NCBI GenBank assembly: GCA_026196875.1
Contig: JAPHTP010000015.1
Location: 1 to 64,000 of the forward strand
Length of the DNA: 64,000 bases
Reading direction: 5' to 3'
Source: Kangiellaceae bacterium
Lineage (GTDB): Bacteria > Pseudomonadota > Gammaproteobacteria > Enterobacterales > Kangiellaceae
Below the pieces are notes generated by a model. It was not told where the DNA came from. It saw only the letters and a program-made list of their open reading frames with translations, and searched no databases. Shown here piece by piece: positions 1 to 9,164 of this stretch. Numbering within the stretch: the stretch's first letter is position 1; each line of letters opens with the position of its first letter. A program made the position numbers and the translations under genes.

Positions 1-1
1 A

Positions 2-286
2 CCGTCCAAATTCAACTTGGTCGGTATCCAGCTTCGCAAAACACTTTCTGGGATGTTTGTGATAAGAAATATTATCCCCGAATTACCCGCAGCAGGTTTT
101 GACTTCCAAGAGGGTGATCTGGTTTCCTCAATCGATGGTATATCTTCATCAAACCTAACTTTAGCCAATTGGATTTCTCGCTCTGCTGAGAATCGGAGCA
201 TCAATGTGTGCCGAGTAAGAAATACTCAGACTAGCTGTTATGATATCAAGCCAAAGTTATGGTATAAAAAAAATACAGATACCTGA
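2..286 (+). CDS. PDZ domain protein, C-terminal fragment (gene starts before the window)
   Basis: The frame is open from base 2 with no stop upstream, so this is the 3' end of a longer gene; the TTG at 17 is not needed as a start. The visible part is one PDZ-like fold: a GIQLR strand, then LPAAGFDFQEGD and LVSSIDG, which match the usual 'A...aGl..GD.I..ing' pattern of periplasmic PDZ domains. A PDZ at the C-terminus is typical of periplasmic aspartic (retropepsin-like) or serine proteases, but no catalytic part is visible here, so the function of the whole protein cannot be stated. Nothing downstream on this strand continues the operon; the next gene is convergent. Confidence 0.6.
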   Translation, partial: PSKFNLVGIQLRKTLSGMFVIRNIIPELPAAGFDFQEGDLVSSIDGISSSNLTLANWISRSAENRSINVCRVRNTQTSCYDIKPKLWYKKNTDT

Positions 287-311
287 GGGGTTAACTATAC
301 TCAAGTATCTG
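276..311 (+). terminator. Stem-loop over the stop codon of the PDZ gene
   Basis: CAGATACCTGAG (276-287) pairs with CTCAAGTATCTG (300-311) with one mismatch, giving a 12-bp stem and a 12-nt loop. The stop codon (284-286) lies in the left arm. No T-tract follows, so it may be a transcript-end protecting hairpin rather than an intrinsic terminator. Confidence 0.35.
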
Positions 312-410
312 CAGCCAAGTTAGGTGTGGCTTGTAAATGCTGGATAAAGATAGGCTAGGATTAGAGAGTCATAAGAAAGTCATACGGAAACCTCAAAACT
401 CATCAAACGC

Positions 411-3400
411 TTAGTTGGAAATCCGAGGAGGAGGCTCAGCTGTAACTGTTGAAACCGGTACAGCGCGACTCTCTGAGTTTTTTGGACTAGCTTTGCCTTT
501 AAAAAATTCTTTAGCAATCGCCAAGTCACTAAAAATACTGAGTACTATCGGTACTAAAATTAATGTAATCATGGTCGCAAAAATTTCGCCAAAGGCCAAA
601 GACACTGCTGCAGGCTTAAGATATTGAGCTTGTTCAGAAGTTTCGCTAAGCAACGGCATCAGCCCTGCAACGGTGGTAACCGTTGTTAAAAAAATTGCTC
701 TAAAACGACTTGAGCCAGCTTCAACCAAGGCTTCATGCTGAGCCATGCCCTCCGTGCGCATCTGGTTGTATTTGGTGAGCATGACTAAACTGTCGTTGAC
801 TACAATCCCTGCTAGCGCGAGCATGCCGAAAAAAGAAAGAATGCTGAGCGGGAGATCCATAATCAGATGCCCCACTGCAGCACCGGCAAAGCCAAAAGGG
901 ATAACACTCATTATCACAAAGGGTTGTGAATAACTTTTTAACGGCACAGCAAGTAATGCATAAATTAAGAGCATTGTTAGAATCAGTGCTTTAATTAATC
1001 CGCTACGGATTTCGCCTTCTTCTTCTAGTTCACCTGCTGGGGCCAATTCAAATCCGGAGAATTGCTGATCGATTTCAGTTAATGTGGTTTCTTGCAGCCA
1101 ACTAAATATTTCTCCAGGAGTAATTTGAGACTTGTCGAGATTTGCATAAATAATTGCAGAACGTTTTGCATTACGCCGCCATAAAACTGAAGGCGCGTAT
1201 TTAGATTCGAAATCGGCAACTGCAATTAACGGAACCCATTTACCGTCGTCTGTTTGTACTCGGCTTTTCCTTAATTTGTCCAGTGAGCTCCGTTGTTCAT
1301 CGTCGAAACGTACCATAACTTTTACTTCTTCGCTACCGCGTTGGATTCTTTGGATTTCTAATCCGCCATACCCATTACCGATTTGACGAGCAATGCTTTC
1401 GTTAGTCAAGCCAAGATTTCTTGCTTCAGGCTTGAGGCGAACGTGAATTTCAGCTTCACCACCTTTGAGGTCACTGCGCACGTCAAAAACACCGGGTAAT
1501 TGTTTAAGCGAATCAAGTATTTTGTCGACGCCCTTGTCCAGTTCATCGCCATAAGGAGAAGAGGCTCTCAGGGCGAAACCTCCTCCGGTGGCTTCCGAAC
1601 CTGAAAAGTTAATTTCTTCAACACCCTCCAATGCACCAGTTTGTTTTCGCCATCGATTAACAATATCTAATGTACCAGATCCGCGTAACTTCTCAGGAAC
1701 GAGTTCTGCGTATAACTCCATGCTGGTTGTGCCATCAATCGCGGTCATAATGCGAGCGATTGGAGGTGATTCCAATTCAAACTCCTGCATTAACTGATGA
1801 TTAACTTTGTTGGCCGCCTGTTCGATTTTTTGAGCGTTTTTTACGGTTAGGGTATATGGGCTTTGTGGGTCCATTTGCATATTAACGGTGATTAAGCTAC
1901 CTGGTATATCCGGAAAAAATACGGTTTTGATTTTACCATTAAAAATCATGGTAATCGTCGTCATTGCGATAGTGATGAAAACGACCAAAGTTGCGTAGCG
2001 ATGCTTAAGTAAGATAGAGAGAAGTGGTTTATATAATTTAATATTAACGAATTCTAGACCTGCGCCAAAAAAGCGTTGAATACTGTTCCAAATACGATTA
2101 AGTCGCTTGTCCTGGGAGCCTTGTTGAATAGAAGTCTGAGCCAGGTGAGCAGGCAAAATCAACTTGCTTTCTACAAGTGAAAAAAGTAGCGCAATGATCA
2201 CAACGCCTGCAAAGCTGGCGAGAACTTTTCCCAGCGCATTTTCTATTAAAAGCATTGGATAGAAAGCAGCGATTGTCGTTAAGATCCCAAAAACCGTCGC
2301 TGTGGAAACTTTTGCTACGCCTACTTGAGTTCCTTTAACCGGATCCTTTATTTTTTCCCTTTCGCTAAAGACGCTTTCACCGACAACCACGGCGTCATCT
2401 ACCAATATTCCTAACACGATAATCATGCCGAAAGTTGTAATATCGTTAAGTGAATAGTCAACAGCGTTTATCCCCATCACTGCCAAGGTGCCTGCAATCG
2501 CAATTGGAATTCCTGCAGCCACCCAAAAGGCGAGCTTTATATTAAGAAAAACGGCGAGTAGCACAAAAACGATCATTAGTCCCTGAATTGCGTTCGACTG
2601 AAGCAGTTCTAACCTTTCGGAAATATAAGTGCTTTGATTGGCCCAGATATCGATTTCTATACCTTTGGGGAGTTTTTTTCTAAGTTGTTCTATGGTTTTG
2701 TTTGCGACATCACTGACCGTTAACAAGTTGCCTTTTCCGTCTATGATAATTTCCATTCCTATGGAAGGTTTGCCTTGGTATTTTACTTGTCCGTCAACGA
2801 GTTCGAGTGAGTCTTTAACTTCCGCAATATCTTTCAAATAAAGTTGAGTTCCATCTGGACGAGTAATAATGGGAATTTCTGCAAAATCTTGCCAGCGAAA
2901 ACCTTGCTTATCAGCGCGAAGTCGAATATTGCCGCTGTGAGTTTTTAACTGGCCGCTACGATAAAGGAGTGAGTTTTCTGAAATCTTTTGGGCAATATAT
3001 TCTTGGGATAGACCATAGCGTTCCAGCTGTTCTGGGTTAACATTGATGCTAATCTCGTAATCTCTATCTCCCCATTGGCGCAGCTTAGCTATTTCGGGTT
3101 GAGAGAGAAGCTCGTTCTTGACTCGCCGACTAACTTTTTGCAAAACATCTGCGTCCACGTCGCCAAAAACTTGTACTATCAATGCCGGAAATTTAAATTC
3201 GTCACGGGCTATAATGGGACGTTCTGCGTTGCGCGGTAAGTTATAAATCGCGTCTACTCGAGTTTTTATATCTTCGACAAAACGGTCAAAATCGTAACCA
3301 GGTTCTTTTTGAACTTGAATAAATCCATAGGAGTCGCCGGAAAAACTGGTGGTACGCTTGGTTCCCGGTAAGCCTTCAAGTGACTTCTCAATTTTTTGCG

Positions 3401-3593
3401 AAACCGAAAGGTCCATTTGTTCAGGGCTTGCTCCTGGGTAAGCTACCGAAATAGTCACCGAGTCAGGGGCAATTTTCGGAAAACCTTCGATGCGAATACT
3501 TGAGAACGATAGATACCCGGCAACAAGTATTAATAGCATCATCAAGTTGGCGGCAACAGGGTTTTTGGTAAACCAATTTGATAAATAGTGCAT
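411..3593 (-). CDS. RND efflux pump permease subunit (AcrB-type, HAE family)
   Basis: 1060-residue inner-membrane proton-driven exporter, normal length for an AcrB-type pump. It starts with a hydrophobic TM1 (about 12-30), followed by a porter domain opening with the family pattern FPKIAPDSVTISVAYPGASP. The TM4 proton-relay pair is intact (LGILVDDAVVVGES, Asp-Asp near 399-400). The TM10 region reads AGIVVNDSLVML, as in many HAE pumps that lack the AcrB lysine. It is the last gene of a minus-strand operon after the outer-membrane factor and the adaptor, 19 bp from the adaptor, so the three make one tripartite machine. Substrate cannot be told from sequence; drugs, bile-like amphiphiles or antimicrobial peptides are possible. 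Confidence 0.93.
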   Translation of the reverse strand: MHYLSNWFTKNPVAANLMMLLILVAGYLSFSSIRIEGFPKIAPDSVTISVAYPGASPEQMDLSVSQKIEKSLEGLPGTKRTTSFSGDSYGFIQVQKEPGYDFDRFVEDIKTRVDAIYNLPRNAERPIIARDEFKFPALIVQVFGDVDADVLQKVSRRVKNELLSQPEIAKLRQWGDRDYEISINVNPEQLERYGLSQEYIAQKISENSLLYRSGQLKTHSGNIRLRADKQGFRWQDFAEIPIITRPDGTQLYLKDIAEVKDSLELVDGQVKYQGKPSIGMEIIIDGKGNLLTVSDVANKTIEQLRKKLPKGIEIDIWANQSTYISERLELLQSNAIQGLMIVFVLLAVFLNIKLAFWVAAGIPIAIAGTLAVMGINAVDYSLNDITTFGMIIVLGILVDDAVVVGESVFSEREKIKDPVKGTQVGVAKVSTATVFGILTTIAAFYPMLLIENALGKVLASFAGVVIIALLFSLVESKLILPAHLAQTSIQQGSQDKRLNRIWNSIQRFFGAGLEFVNIKLYKPLLSILLKHRYATLVVFITIAMTTITMIFNGKIKTVFFPDIPGSLITVNMQMDPQSPYTLTVKNAQKIEQAANKVNHQLMQEFELESPPIARIMTAIDGTTSMELYAELVPEKLRGSGTLDIVNRWRKQTGALEGVEEINFSGSEATGGGFALRASSPYGDELDKGVDKILDSLKQLPGVFDVRSDLKGGEAEIHVRLKPEARNLGLTNESIARQIGNGYGGLEIQRIQRGSEEVKVMVRFDDEQRSSLDKLRKSRVQTDDGKWVPLIAVADFESKYAPSVLWRRNAKRSAIIYANLDKSQITPGEIFSWLQETTLTEIDQQFSGFELAPAGELEEEGEIRSGLIKALILTMLLIYALLAVPLKSYSQPFVIMSVIPFGFAGAAVGHLIMDLPLSILSFFGMLALAGIVVNDSLVMLTKYNQMRTEGMAQHEALVEAGSSRFRAIFLTTVTTVAGLMPLLSETSEQAQYLKPAAVSLAFGEIFATMITLILVPIVLSIFSDLAIAKEFFKGKASPKNSESRAVPVSTVTAEPPPRISN

Positions 3594-3612
3594 ATTCTTC
3601 TTCCCCCTGGGG

Positions 3613-4851
3613 CTAAATACTTTCAGGAGTTGTCGCTGCTCCGGGCAAGAAACTTTCTTGAGGCGTGACGACTACTTGCCAATAAAGTGATGTGTCTGAC
3701 TTATTGTTGCGGTTATTATTTTCAATCAGTGAAGCAACCTCTGGAAGACGAATGTAACTCCAATTGTCTTCACTAAACATAACCTGAGCACGCCATCTTT
3801 GTAGTTGGTTATTCTTATCAATTAACCAGATAAAACCTTCACGAGTTAATGCGCTTTGTGGAACTCTTAGCAAATCTTGGAATTGACGACCCTGAATAGT
3901 CGCGCGAACCATATTGCCGACAATCAGACCGGGGGTATTATCAACGACAAGGAAAAGTGTTCTTTGGCGTGTGTCCTGGTCGATGAAGCCTGCAGCTCTA
4001 TCCAACCTGGCTTGCCACTTAGTATCTCTATCTATCTCACTGACCGTTGCCGTTTGTTGCTGCCACTTATCGCCAAGCAGTTGCCACTGATGACCGTTGA
4101 GTTTTACTGGAATTTCAAAAAGTGAGTTACTGATCAACGTAAATAATGGCGCTCCAACCTCCACCGTTTCACTCGGATTGATCGTTCTCGAAATCACAAC
4201 ACCATCGAAAGGTGCTTTTATTTTCGTTTGTTGGAGGTCAAAATTGGCGTCTTTTACCGCCAGCTGTGCTGCTTCGACTTCGAGTTTCGCAGCCGCTAGC
4301 TGGGGCTCATGAAATGCAAGTGGCGATTCAGGTTTACCTGGTAATCCCGAACGTTGCCAATTCCGTTTTGCCTGATTTGATTCGCGTTGCGCGACTAGTA
4401 AAGAAATTTTTGCCGCTGCGAGTCGGTTATTAGCCTCTGCAAGTTGGGCAAGATAACGAGTGTCATCGATTGTCGCTAGTAACTCATCTTCCTTTACTAT
4501 TTTTCCTGCGAGCGCATTTTTTGATACAAAGGTTGCTTTGCCTCGCACAAACGCGCGAACTTCTGATTGCCAGCGTGGTTTAATTTCACCCAGTGCTGTT
4601 ATCATCGCGCGATGCTTTTTCGCAGCAACCAACACCACGGATACCGGTGTTGGATCTGCATCTTTTTCAGATATGGAAAGTTGTTGCTGTGGTTCGTATG
4701 GAAGACTAAAAAATATAACGACGAATACTAAAAATGCGAGAATAAAGCTAAACCATTGCTTCTTTCTGAACGCGTTTTTAGACGTTTGGCTTACCAGCGA
4801 ATCCTGCGATACTTGAGTCGCTTTTTGCGGTGGAGAAATGGCTTGGTTCAT
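3613..4851 (-). CDS. RND efflux periplasmic adaptor (membrane fusion protein)
   Basis: 412 residues. A cytoplasmic N-terminus of about 30 residues is followed by one TM helix (WFSFILAFLVFVVIFFSL), so it is membrane-anchored rather than lipid-anchored. Then come a biotinyl-lipoyl-like half-motif, an alpha-helical hairpin rich in Ala/Gln/Glu (NNRLAAAKISLLVAQRES), the second lipoyl half (IKAPFDGVVISRTINPSETV) and beta-barrel/membrane-proximal domains. The start ATG overlaps the stop of the outer-membrane factor gene by 4 bp (ATGA), which indicates translational coupling. It links the pump to the TolC-like protein encoded just upstream. Confidence 0.92.
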   Translation of the reverse strand: MNQAISPPQKATQVSQDSLVSQTSKNAFRKKQWFSFILAFLVFVVIFFSLPYEPQQQLSISEKDADPTPVSVVLVAAKKHRAMITALGEIKPRWQSEVRAFVRGKATFVSKNALAGKIVKEDELLATIDDTRYLAQLAEANNRLAAAKISLLVAQRESNQAKRNWQRSGLPGKPESPLAFHEPQLAAAKLEVEAAQLAVKDANFDLQQTKIKAPFDGVVISRTINPSETVEVGAPLFTLISNSLFEIPVKLNGHQWQLLGDKWQQQTATVSEIDRDTKWQARLDRAAGFIDQDTRQRTLFLVVDNTPGLIVGNMVRATIQGRQFQDLLRVPQSALTREGFIWLIDKNNQLQRWRAQVMFSEDNWSYIRLPEVASLIENNNRNNKSDTSLYWQVVVTPQESFLPGAATTPESI

Positions 4852-6260
4852 GATTCTTCAATTCCTAGGCCTAGGGCTAAAGCTAATAAAATTCGGTTGT
4901 CCATTTGGGCGGCATTGGCCTGTATTAAACGTGCTTCACTATTAATGGCTTGCTGTCTGACAAATACCAGGTCGAGAATATTGATACTGCCGTCTCGGTA
5001 TTTTTGCTTACTAATTTCGAGAACTTGTTGTGACTGAAATTTTGCCTCTCGCAACTGTTTGATTTGTCGATTGAGTGCCTGTTCGGTGGAAAGCGAGTTT
5101 TCTACTTCAGTAATTGCATTAAGTACCGATTTTTTGTATTGCCACCAGTGTGCTTGCGCATTGTGTTTGTCTATTTCAGCTGCGGCCTTTAATCGTCCCC
5201 CGTAAAATAGAGGCTGTGTAATTGCCCCAACGAATGACCATAAATTAGGGCTATTTGAAAGTGCTTCAGATTTTTCCGCGCTTCTAAACAAATTACCACT
5301 GAGATTGATATTAGGGAGTAGAGCTTTGTAAGATGCCCGAGTTTGATAGTCGAGGCTTTCTAGTTTAAGAAACATGGTCTTAATGTCTGGACGACGAGCT
5401 AATACATCAGCAGGTATGGAGTGTGGCGGCTGGGCAATTTGAGCTAGCTGATTGGGAATGAATATTTGATCAAGCTGAGATTTTCCTATAAGTAATGCCA
5501 ATTGATTTTGCCGGAGTGTTAACTGGGCTTCTAATGAAGCAATATCAGCGCTCGAGTTAGAAATATTTACTTTGGTTTGAGCAAGCTCTTCGATTGCAAC
5601 TGCGCCGGATTGCAACTTATCCTTTTGAACAGAGATTAAAGTGACTAATTGAGCATGATTCTCTTTTTCAAGGTGTAACAACCGGTTGGTTGTAGCAAGT
5701 TGATTCCAGTGGCGTATTAGCGTGGCCACAAGTTGATTTTTAAGCTGCTTGAACTCGAATTCTGTTGCTCGGTATTCGGCGAGCGCCGCATCAGAGCGGT
5801 TAGCGAGGCGTCCCCACAAATCTATTTCCCAGTTAACGCCCAGGCCAAATTGATATGACTGGCTTATTCCAAGAATGCTTTTGTCTCGACTTTTGTTTAG
5901 ATTTAGATCCAGTTGGGGAAGTCGACTACCGATGCTCTGCTGATAAATGAGGCCGGCAGTTTTTAATTGGTGTTCAAAACTGCGAATATCCGGATTTTGG
6001 CGCAAGCTTTTTTCAATGAGTGTATTTAACTGTTCGTTTTCGAATAGAGTTTTCAAGCTTTTCGAAAACTGCTCATATGCTTCGGTCGATTGAGTGACTT
6101 GCACATTCCACTGTTTGGGTAGTACAGGTAATTCTCTTTCGAGAGGCGTCGGAGCTACCGCACAACTACTTAGTACGCAAGTTAAACTCACTGCTAGGAT
6201 GCCTCGGCTGAGAACTGAAAGCTGCTTGCAAAGGAGATTTTCAAAAAGGGTTTTAAGCAC
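4848..6260 (-). CDS. Outer-membrane efflux lipoprotein (TolC/NodT family)
   Basis: 470 residues with a GTG start. The N-terminus is a lipoprotein signal with lipobox VLSSC, Cys near 33, so the mature protein is lipid-anchored like OprM/NodT proteins. Two OEP repeats follow, the first with FGLGVNWEIDLWGR and the second with VGAITQPLFYGGRL, both signatures of the NodT subfamily. The ARRPDIKTMF motif in the middle is also typical. It lies between DUF2141 (4 bp upstream) and the adaptor (4-bp overlap), so it is the exit duct of this tripartite system. Confidence 0.93.
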   Translation of the reverse strand: MLKTLFENLLCKQLSVLSRGILAVSLTCVLSSCAVAPTPLERELPVLPKQWNVQVTQSTEAYEQFSKSLKTLFENEQLNTLIEKSLRQNPDIRSFEHQLKTAGLIYQQSIGSRLPQLDLNLNKSRDKSILGISQSYQFGLGVNWEIDLWGRLANRSDAALAEYRATEFEFKQLKNQLVATLIRHWNQLATTNRLLHLEKENHAQLVTLISVQKDKLQSGAVAIEELAQTKVNISNSSADIASLEAQLTLRQNQLALLIGKSQLDQIFIPNQLAQIAQPPHSIPADVLARRPDIKTMFLKLESLDYQTRASYKALLPNINLSGNLFRSAEKSEALSNSPNLWSFVGAITQPLFYGGRLKAAAEIDKHNAQAHWWQYKKSVLNAITEVENSLSTEQALNRQIKQLREAKFQSQQVLEISKQKYRDGSINILDLVFVRQQAINSEARLIQANAAQMDNRILLALALGLGIEES

Positions 6261-6264
6261 TATA

Positions 6265-6720
6265 TCAGTCCATACGAATTAAATTAATTTGAATGCGGTT
6301 TTCTGACGCGTTAACTTTTACTCGCATGTCGCTGAAACTTGGATCTTCTAGAAGGCGTGTATGGTTGCCTGAAAAACCAAATGCTTCTTGCGGAATACCA
6401 CGCCAATTTTCGTCGAGTTCTCGATTATTGTTTTCATCGTGATAAACTACTATGGCATATTCACCCGCAGGGAGCTGTGGAATAAGAAAACGGTTTTTAC
6501 CCAACTGGGCTGCTTTTCTAATGACCAGGTATTCAGTGGCATCACCAGAGAATTGTGTTTCACTATTCATCACGATAATCTCGAGTGCCCCGGTGGTGTT
6601 GGGTACACCGGTGATTTCGATTTTTAGATCTATAAGTTTGTTACTGGTGCTGGCCAAACTATTGGTTGACAGGATAACTAAACAACTTAGGATAATTAAC
6701 GCTTTGAATATATGGTTCAT
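6265..6720 (-). CDS. DUF2141 family exported protein
   Basis: 151 residues from the ATG at 6720; a TTG at 6735 would add five residues but has no ribosome site, whereas the ATG has a weak GGA. The signal peptide (NHIFKALIILSCLVILSTN, cut after SLA) leads into a small beta-sandwich with the DUF2141 hallmarks YAIVVYHDENNNRELDENW and GIPQEAFGFSGN. DUF2141 proteins are secreted or periplasmic and of unknown function. First gene of the efflux operon, directly downstream of an array of regulator-like repeats, so it is probably co-induced with the pump; an accessory envelope role is inference. Confidence 0.8.
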   Translation of the reverse strand: MNHIFKALIILSCLVILSTNSLASTSNKLIDLKIEITGVPNTTGALEIIVMNSETQFSGDATEYLVIRKAAQLGKNRFLIPQLPAGEYAIVVYHDENNNRELDENWRGIPQEAFGFSGNHTRLLEDPSFSDMRVKVNASENRIQINLIRMD

Positions 6721-6748
6721 AATAGTCAGTTCCAAATAAGGAGCATCT

Positions 6749-6813
6749 ATTATCTATTTTGCGGTATTTAAAGTCTGTCTGAAGAGTGTCAGAGAAATGT
6801 CAGCGATTGTCAG
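6749..6813 (-). promoter_or_regulatory. Efflux operon promoter with four tandem regulator half-sites
   Basis: On the plus strand TGTCTG (6776), TGTCAG (6787), TGTCAG (6798) and TGTCAG (6808) follow each other at 11, 11 and 10 bp, once per helical turn, as direct repeats. OmpR/PhoB-family regulators bind such arrays. Read on the minus strand, the array ends at a -35 position, and GATAAT (plus 6749-6754) lies 17 bp further as a five-out-of-six -10. This is the class II activator layout, and a two-component pair is encoded immediately upstream. That this pair is the cognate regulator is inference. Confidence 0.6.
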
Positions 6814-6849
6814 CAGGGTTGTGCTGAAGAAACCCCGTTAACAATTGTT

Positions 6850-8139
6850 TTAAATAGGAAATATAAAGCTAAAGCGGGCACCGCCAAGCGGGCTGGTATC
6901 AATGGTCACTTTTCCTTTGTGTTTAGCGACAATTCGTTCGACAATTGCCAAGCCCAGGCCGTAACCACCACTTTCTTTACTGCGGCTTTGATCAAGTCGT
7001 TTGAAAGGAATAAAGATGTCCTCTCTCTGTTCAAGCGGTATTCCTGGACCGTCATCATCAATATGGATAGTTAGATTGTCAGGTGATTGCTCGATAACTA
7101 TTTCAATTTTGCTGTTAGCATATTTTTGTGCGTTTCTTAGAATATTAAGCAGTGCTCTTTGAAAATCTCTTTTAAAAATAGGGTGGCTGACTTTGAGTGA
7201 GGGCTTGACGGTGATATTAATGTCATCTCTAAGTTTTTCAATCTGGCGAACTGCTTTTGATAACTCCGGTTCCAATTCAGCAGGCTCTGCGGTTTCGAAA
7301 TCTGCAGATCGCTTCATGCGTGCATAGGTTAACAATTCATCGATCAACTTTTCCATGGATTCAATATCTTGATCCATCTCTTCAATATGTTCTCTAAGTG
7401 CTTTGACATTATCAATATTACGAGTCATATCGAGGGCAAAACGTAAATTAGCCATAGGGGTTCTTAACTCGTGAGATACAGCACCAGTCATTACTTCTTG
7501 CTCTTTGATAAGTTGAGTAATTTCCTGTGACATACGGTTGAAAGCTTTTGCTAAATGATCGAGAGGGTAAGGCGCATTTTCATCCGCTCTGGATTTAAAA
7601 TCGCCTTCTCCAAATTGCTTGCTGACCTTAGCTAAGTTAAAAACATGACGAGCAATCGGACGCGCCAACGCATATACCGCAGCGGCAATTGCCAACATAA
7701 GCGCAATTAAATACCAGAGAACAATCCAATTGTATTCTTCATAAGAAATGTCTTTGTCGGTGTAACTAATAACCTGCTGGGTGGCAGGTAATCGATAATA
7801 GACAAAAACTTCGTCTTCAATAAAGCCTGTTTCGACAATGATCGAATTGCCGTTTGATTCCAGTTGCTGTCGGTTGGCCAAAGGAAGCGAGTCTAGCTCA
7901 ATAGTCTCTATATAGTAGTCATATTTTTTTTGAATTCTTGCAAGTATTTGAGGCCACTCTTCTTCATCGGATCCTGAAAGCTCCTTTGCAACATGATCGT
8001 GTAGCGCTCGAGTATTCGCCAAGTATTCTTGTGCCAGAGATTTTTGATAGCGTTGATCCAGCAAAATGCCGGCGACGAGAAGTGAAAGAATAATGGCTGC
8101 GGTGACGCCCAAGTAAAATCGTATAAACAACCTTTTCAT
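6850..8139 (-). CDS. Sensor histidine kinase (RstB-like two-component sensor)
   Basis: 429 residues. TM1 (about 8-28), a periplasmic sensor segment of roughly 105 residues, TM2 (about 137-158), a HAMP linker, the H-box SHELRTPMANLRFALDM with phospho-acceptor His near 223, the N-box LLNILRNAQKYA, the G1 box IDDDGPGIP and the G2 box GGYGLGLAIVERI. All catalytic motifs are intact. It lies 20 bp downstream of its response regulator and reads toward the efflux operon. The periplasmic domain has no recognisable ligand fold, so the signal is unknown; envelope stress or a toxic compound exported by the pump is a reasonable guess. Confidence 0.92.
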   Translation of the reverse strand: MKRLFIRFYLGVTAAIILSLLVAGILLDQRYQKSLAQEYLANTRALHDHVAKELSGSDEEEWPQILARIQKKYDYYIETIELDSLPLANRQQLESNGNSIIVETGFIEDEVFVYYRLPATQQVISYTDKDISYEEYNWIVLWYLIALMLAIAAAVYALARPIARHVFNLAKVSKQFGEGDFKSRADENAPYPLDHLAKAFNRMSQEITQLIKEQEVMTGAVSHELRTPMANLRFALDMTRNIDNVKALREHIEEMDQDIESMEKLIDELLTYARMKRSADFETAEPAELEPELSKAVRQIEKLRDDINITVKPSLKVSHPIFKRDFQRALLNILRNAQKYANSKIEIVIEQSPDNLTIHIDDDGPGIPLEQREDIFIPFKRLDQSRSKESGGYGLGLAIVERIVAKHKGKVTIDTSPLGGARFSFIFPI

Positions 8140-8159
8140 AAATATTCTAACCTCTAAAA

Positions 8160-8861
8160 CTAGCTAGGTTTCTTATCGCTTAAAAATAGATAGCCTTTGC
8201 CTCTCACCGATTTAATATATCTATGCGGAGGGCGAGTATCATCGAGTTTTTTTCGCAAGGTTGAAATTCTCATATCAATACTACGGTCCGAACCATCGTA
8301 TTCAAAACCTCTTACAGTCTTAAACAGAAACTCGCGACTAATTAATTGGCCAGCACTAGAAATTAGGACATTAAGTACGTCAAATTCGGCGTCGCTTAAA
8401 TCCAGAGGTTGTTGTGCCCAGGTTACAAGGCGATTGCCTTTATCGAGCACAATATCTTGTACTTGAATAATGTTTTCCGAAGAGTCGGTATTTTTCCCGG
8501 TGCGTCTAAGCAACGCATTAATTCTGGCGAGCAAAACGTGTGGTCTTAGTGGTTTAGCAACAAAGTCGTCGACTCCAAAATTAAGCGCAGAAATTTCAGT
8601 TAGCTCGTCGTCATTGGCGGTGATCATAATTATTGGCTTGTCGTATTGGGGACGAATTCTTTGACAAACTTCCAGGCCATCCATTCCCGGCAGCATCATA
8701 TCCAAAATAATGAGTTCTGGCGGGTCTTGTTCAACCGCGATGAGCGCTAAGTCACCCCGATCAACAGACTTGATTTGGAAGCCTTCGCTACTCAGAAACG
8801 TTGTAATAAGCTGAGATAGTCTAGGGTCGTCTTCAACCAGAAGTATTTTGGTATGCTGCAT
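8160..8861 (-). CDS. OmpR/PhoB-family response regulator (RstA-like)
   Basis: 233 residues. The receiver domain (about 4-117) has the acidic pair EDD at 10-12, the phospho-acceptor in LIILDMMLPG (Asp54) and the switch lysine in VAKPLRP. The C-terminal winged-helix domain carries DLSDAEFDVLNVL and the recognition segment with SIDMRISTLRKKL and YIKSVRGKGYLF, as in OmpR/PhoB proteins. It is transcribed first, followed by its kinase. OmpR-family proteins bind direct repeats one helical turn apart, exactly the pattern seen at 6776-6813 in front of the efflux operon. Confidence 0.93.
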   Translation of the reverse strand: MQHTKILLVEDDPRLSQLITTFLSSEGFQIKSVDRGDLALIAVEQDPPELIILDMMLPGMDGLEVCQRIRPQYDKPIIMITANDDELTEISALNFGVDDFVAKPLRPHVLLARINALLRRTGKNTDSSENIIQVQDIVLDKGNRLVTWAQQPLDLSDAEFDVLNVLISSAGQLISREFLFKTVRGFEYDGSDRSIDMRISTLRKKLDDTRPPHRYIKSVRGKGYLFLSDKKPS

Positions 8862-8948
8862 ATTTTTATTTATTCATCGCCTGTTTTCGAGAGCGCGCCT
8901 GGTTTTGTATAAATCCTATATTAACGGGCTGAAGGGAGGAGTTCAATT

Positions 8949-9164
8949 ATGCTGAAGCTTGCTGAATATTTTATTCAAACTAGAATGGCAACAATAGCCA
9001 ATACAAAACTGGCCTGTCAGCGATTAGAATATCAATTTTTCAACTTAATGCCGATCTATGGGGTGAATATTATTCCTTCCAGAACTCGTCTTCAGATTGC
9101 TCTATTACATCTTCATTTTCCCAATCATAAACTTTGGGGATTGGTTTCGGATCCTGATTTCTAA
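8949..9164 (+). CDS. Possible small protein (71 aa) antisense to the rhomboid 3' end
   Basis: An ATG at 8949 follows the very strong ribosome site AAGGGAGGAG (8932-8941) at 7 bp, preceded by TATATT as a possible -10. The product has no recognised domain and no clear membrane segment. Its last third overlaps the end of the rhomboid gene on the other strand. It would be transcribed divergently from the response regulator. Against it: overlap with a real gene and no known family. The ribosome site is the only real support. Confidence 0.3.
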   Translation: MLKLAEYFIQTRMATIANTKLACQRLEYQFFNLMPIYGVNIIPSRTRLQIALLHLHFPNHKLWGLVSDPDF

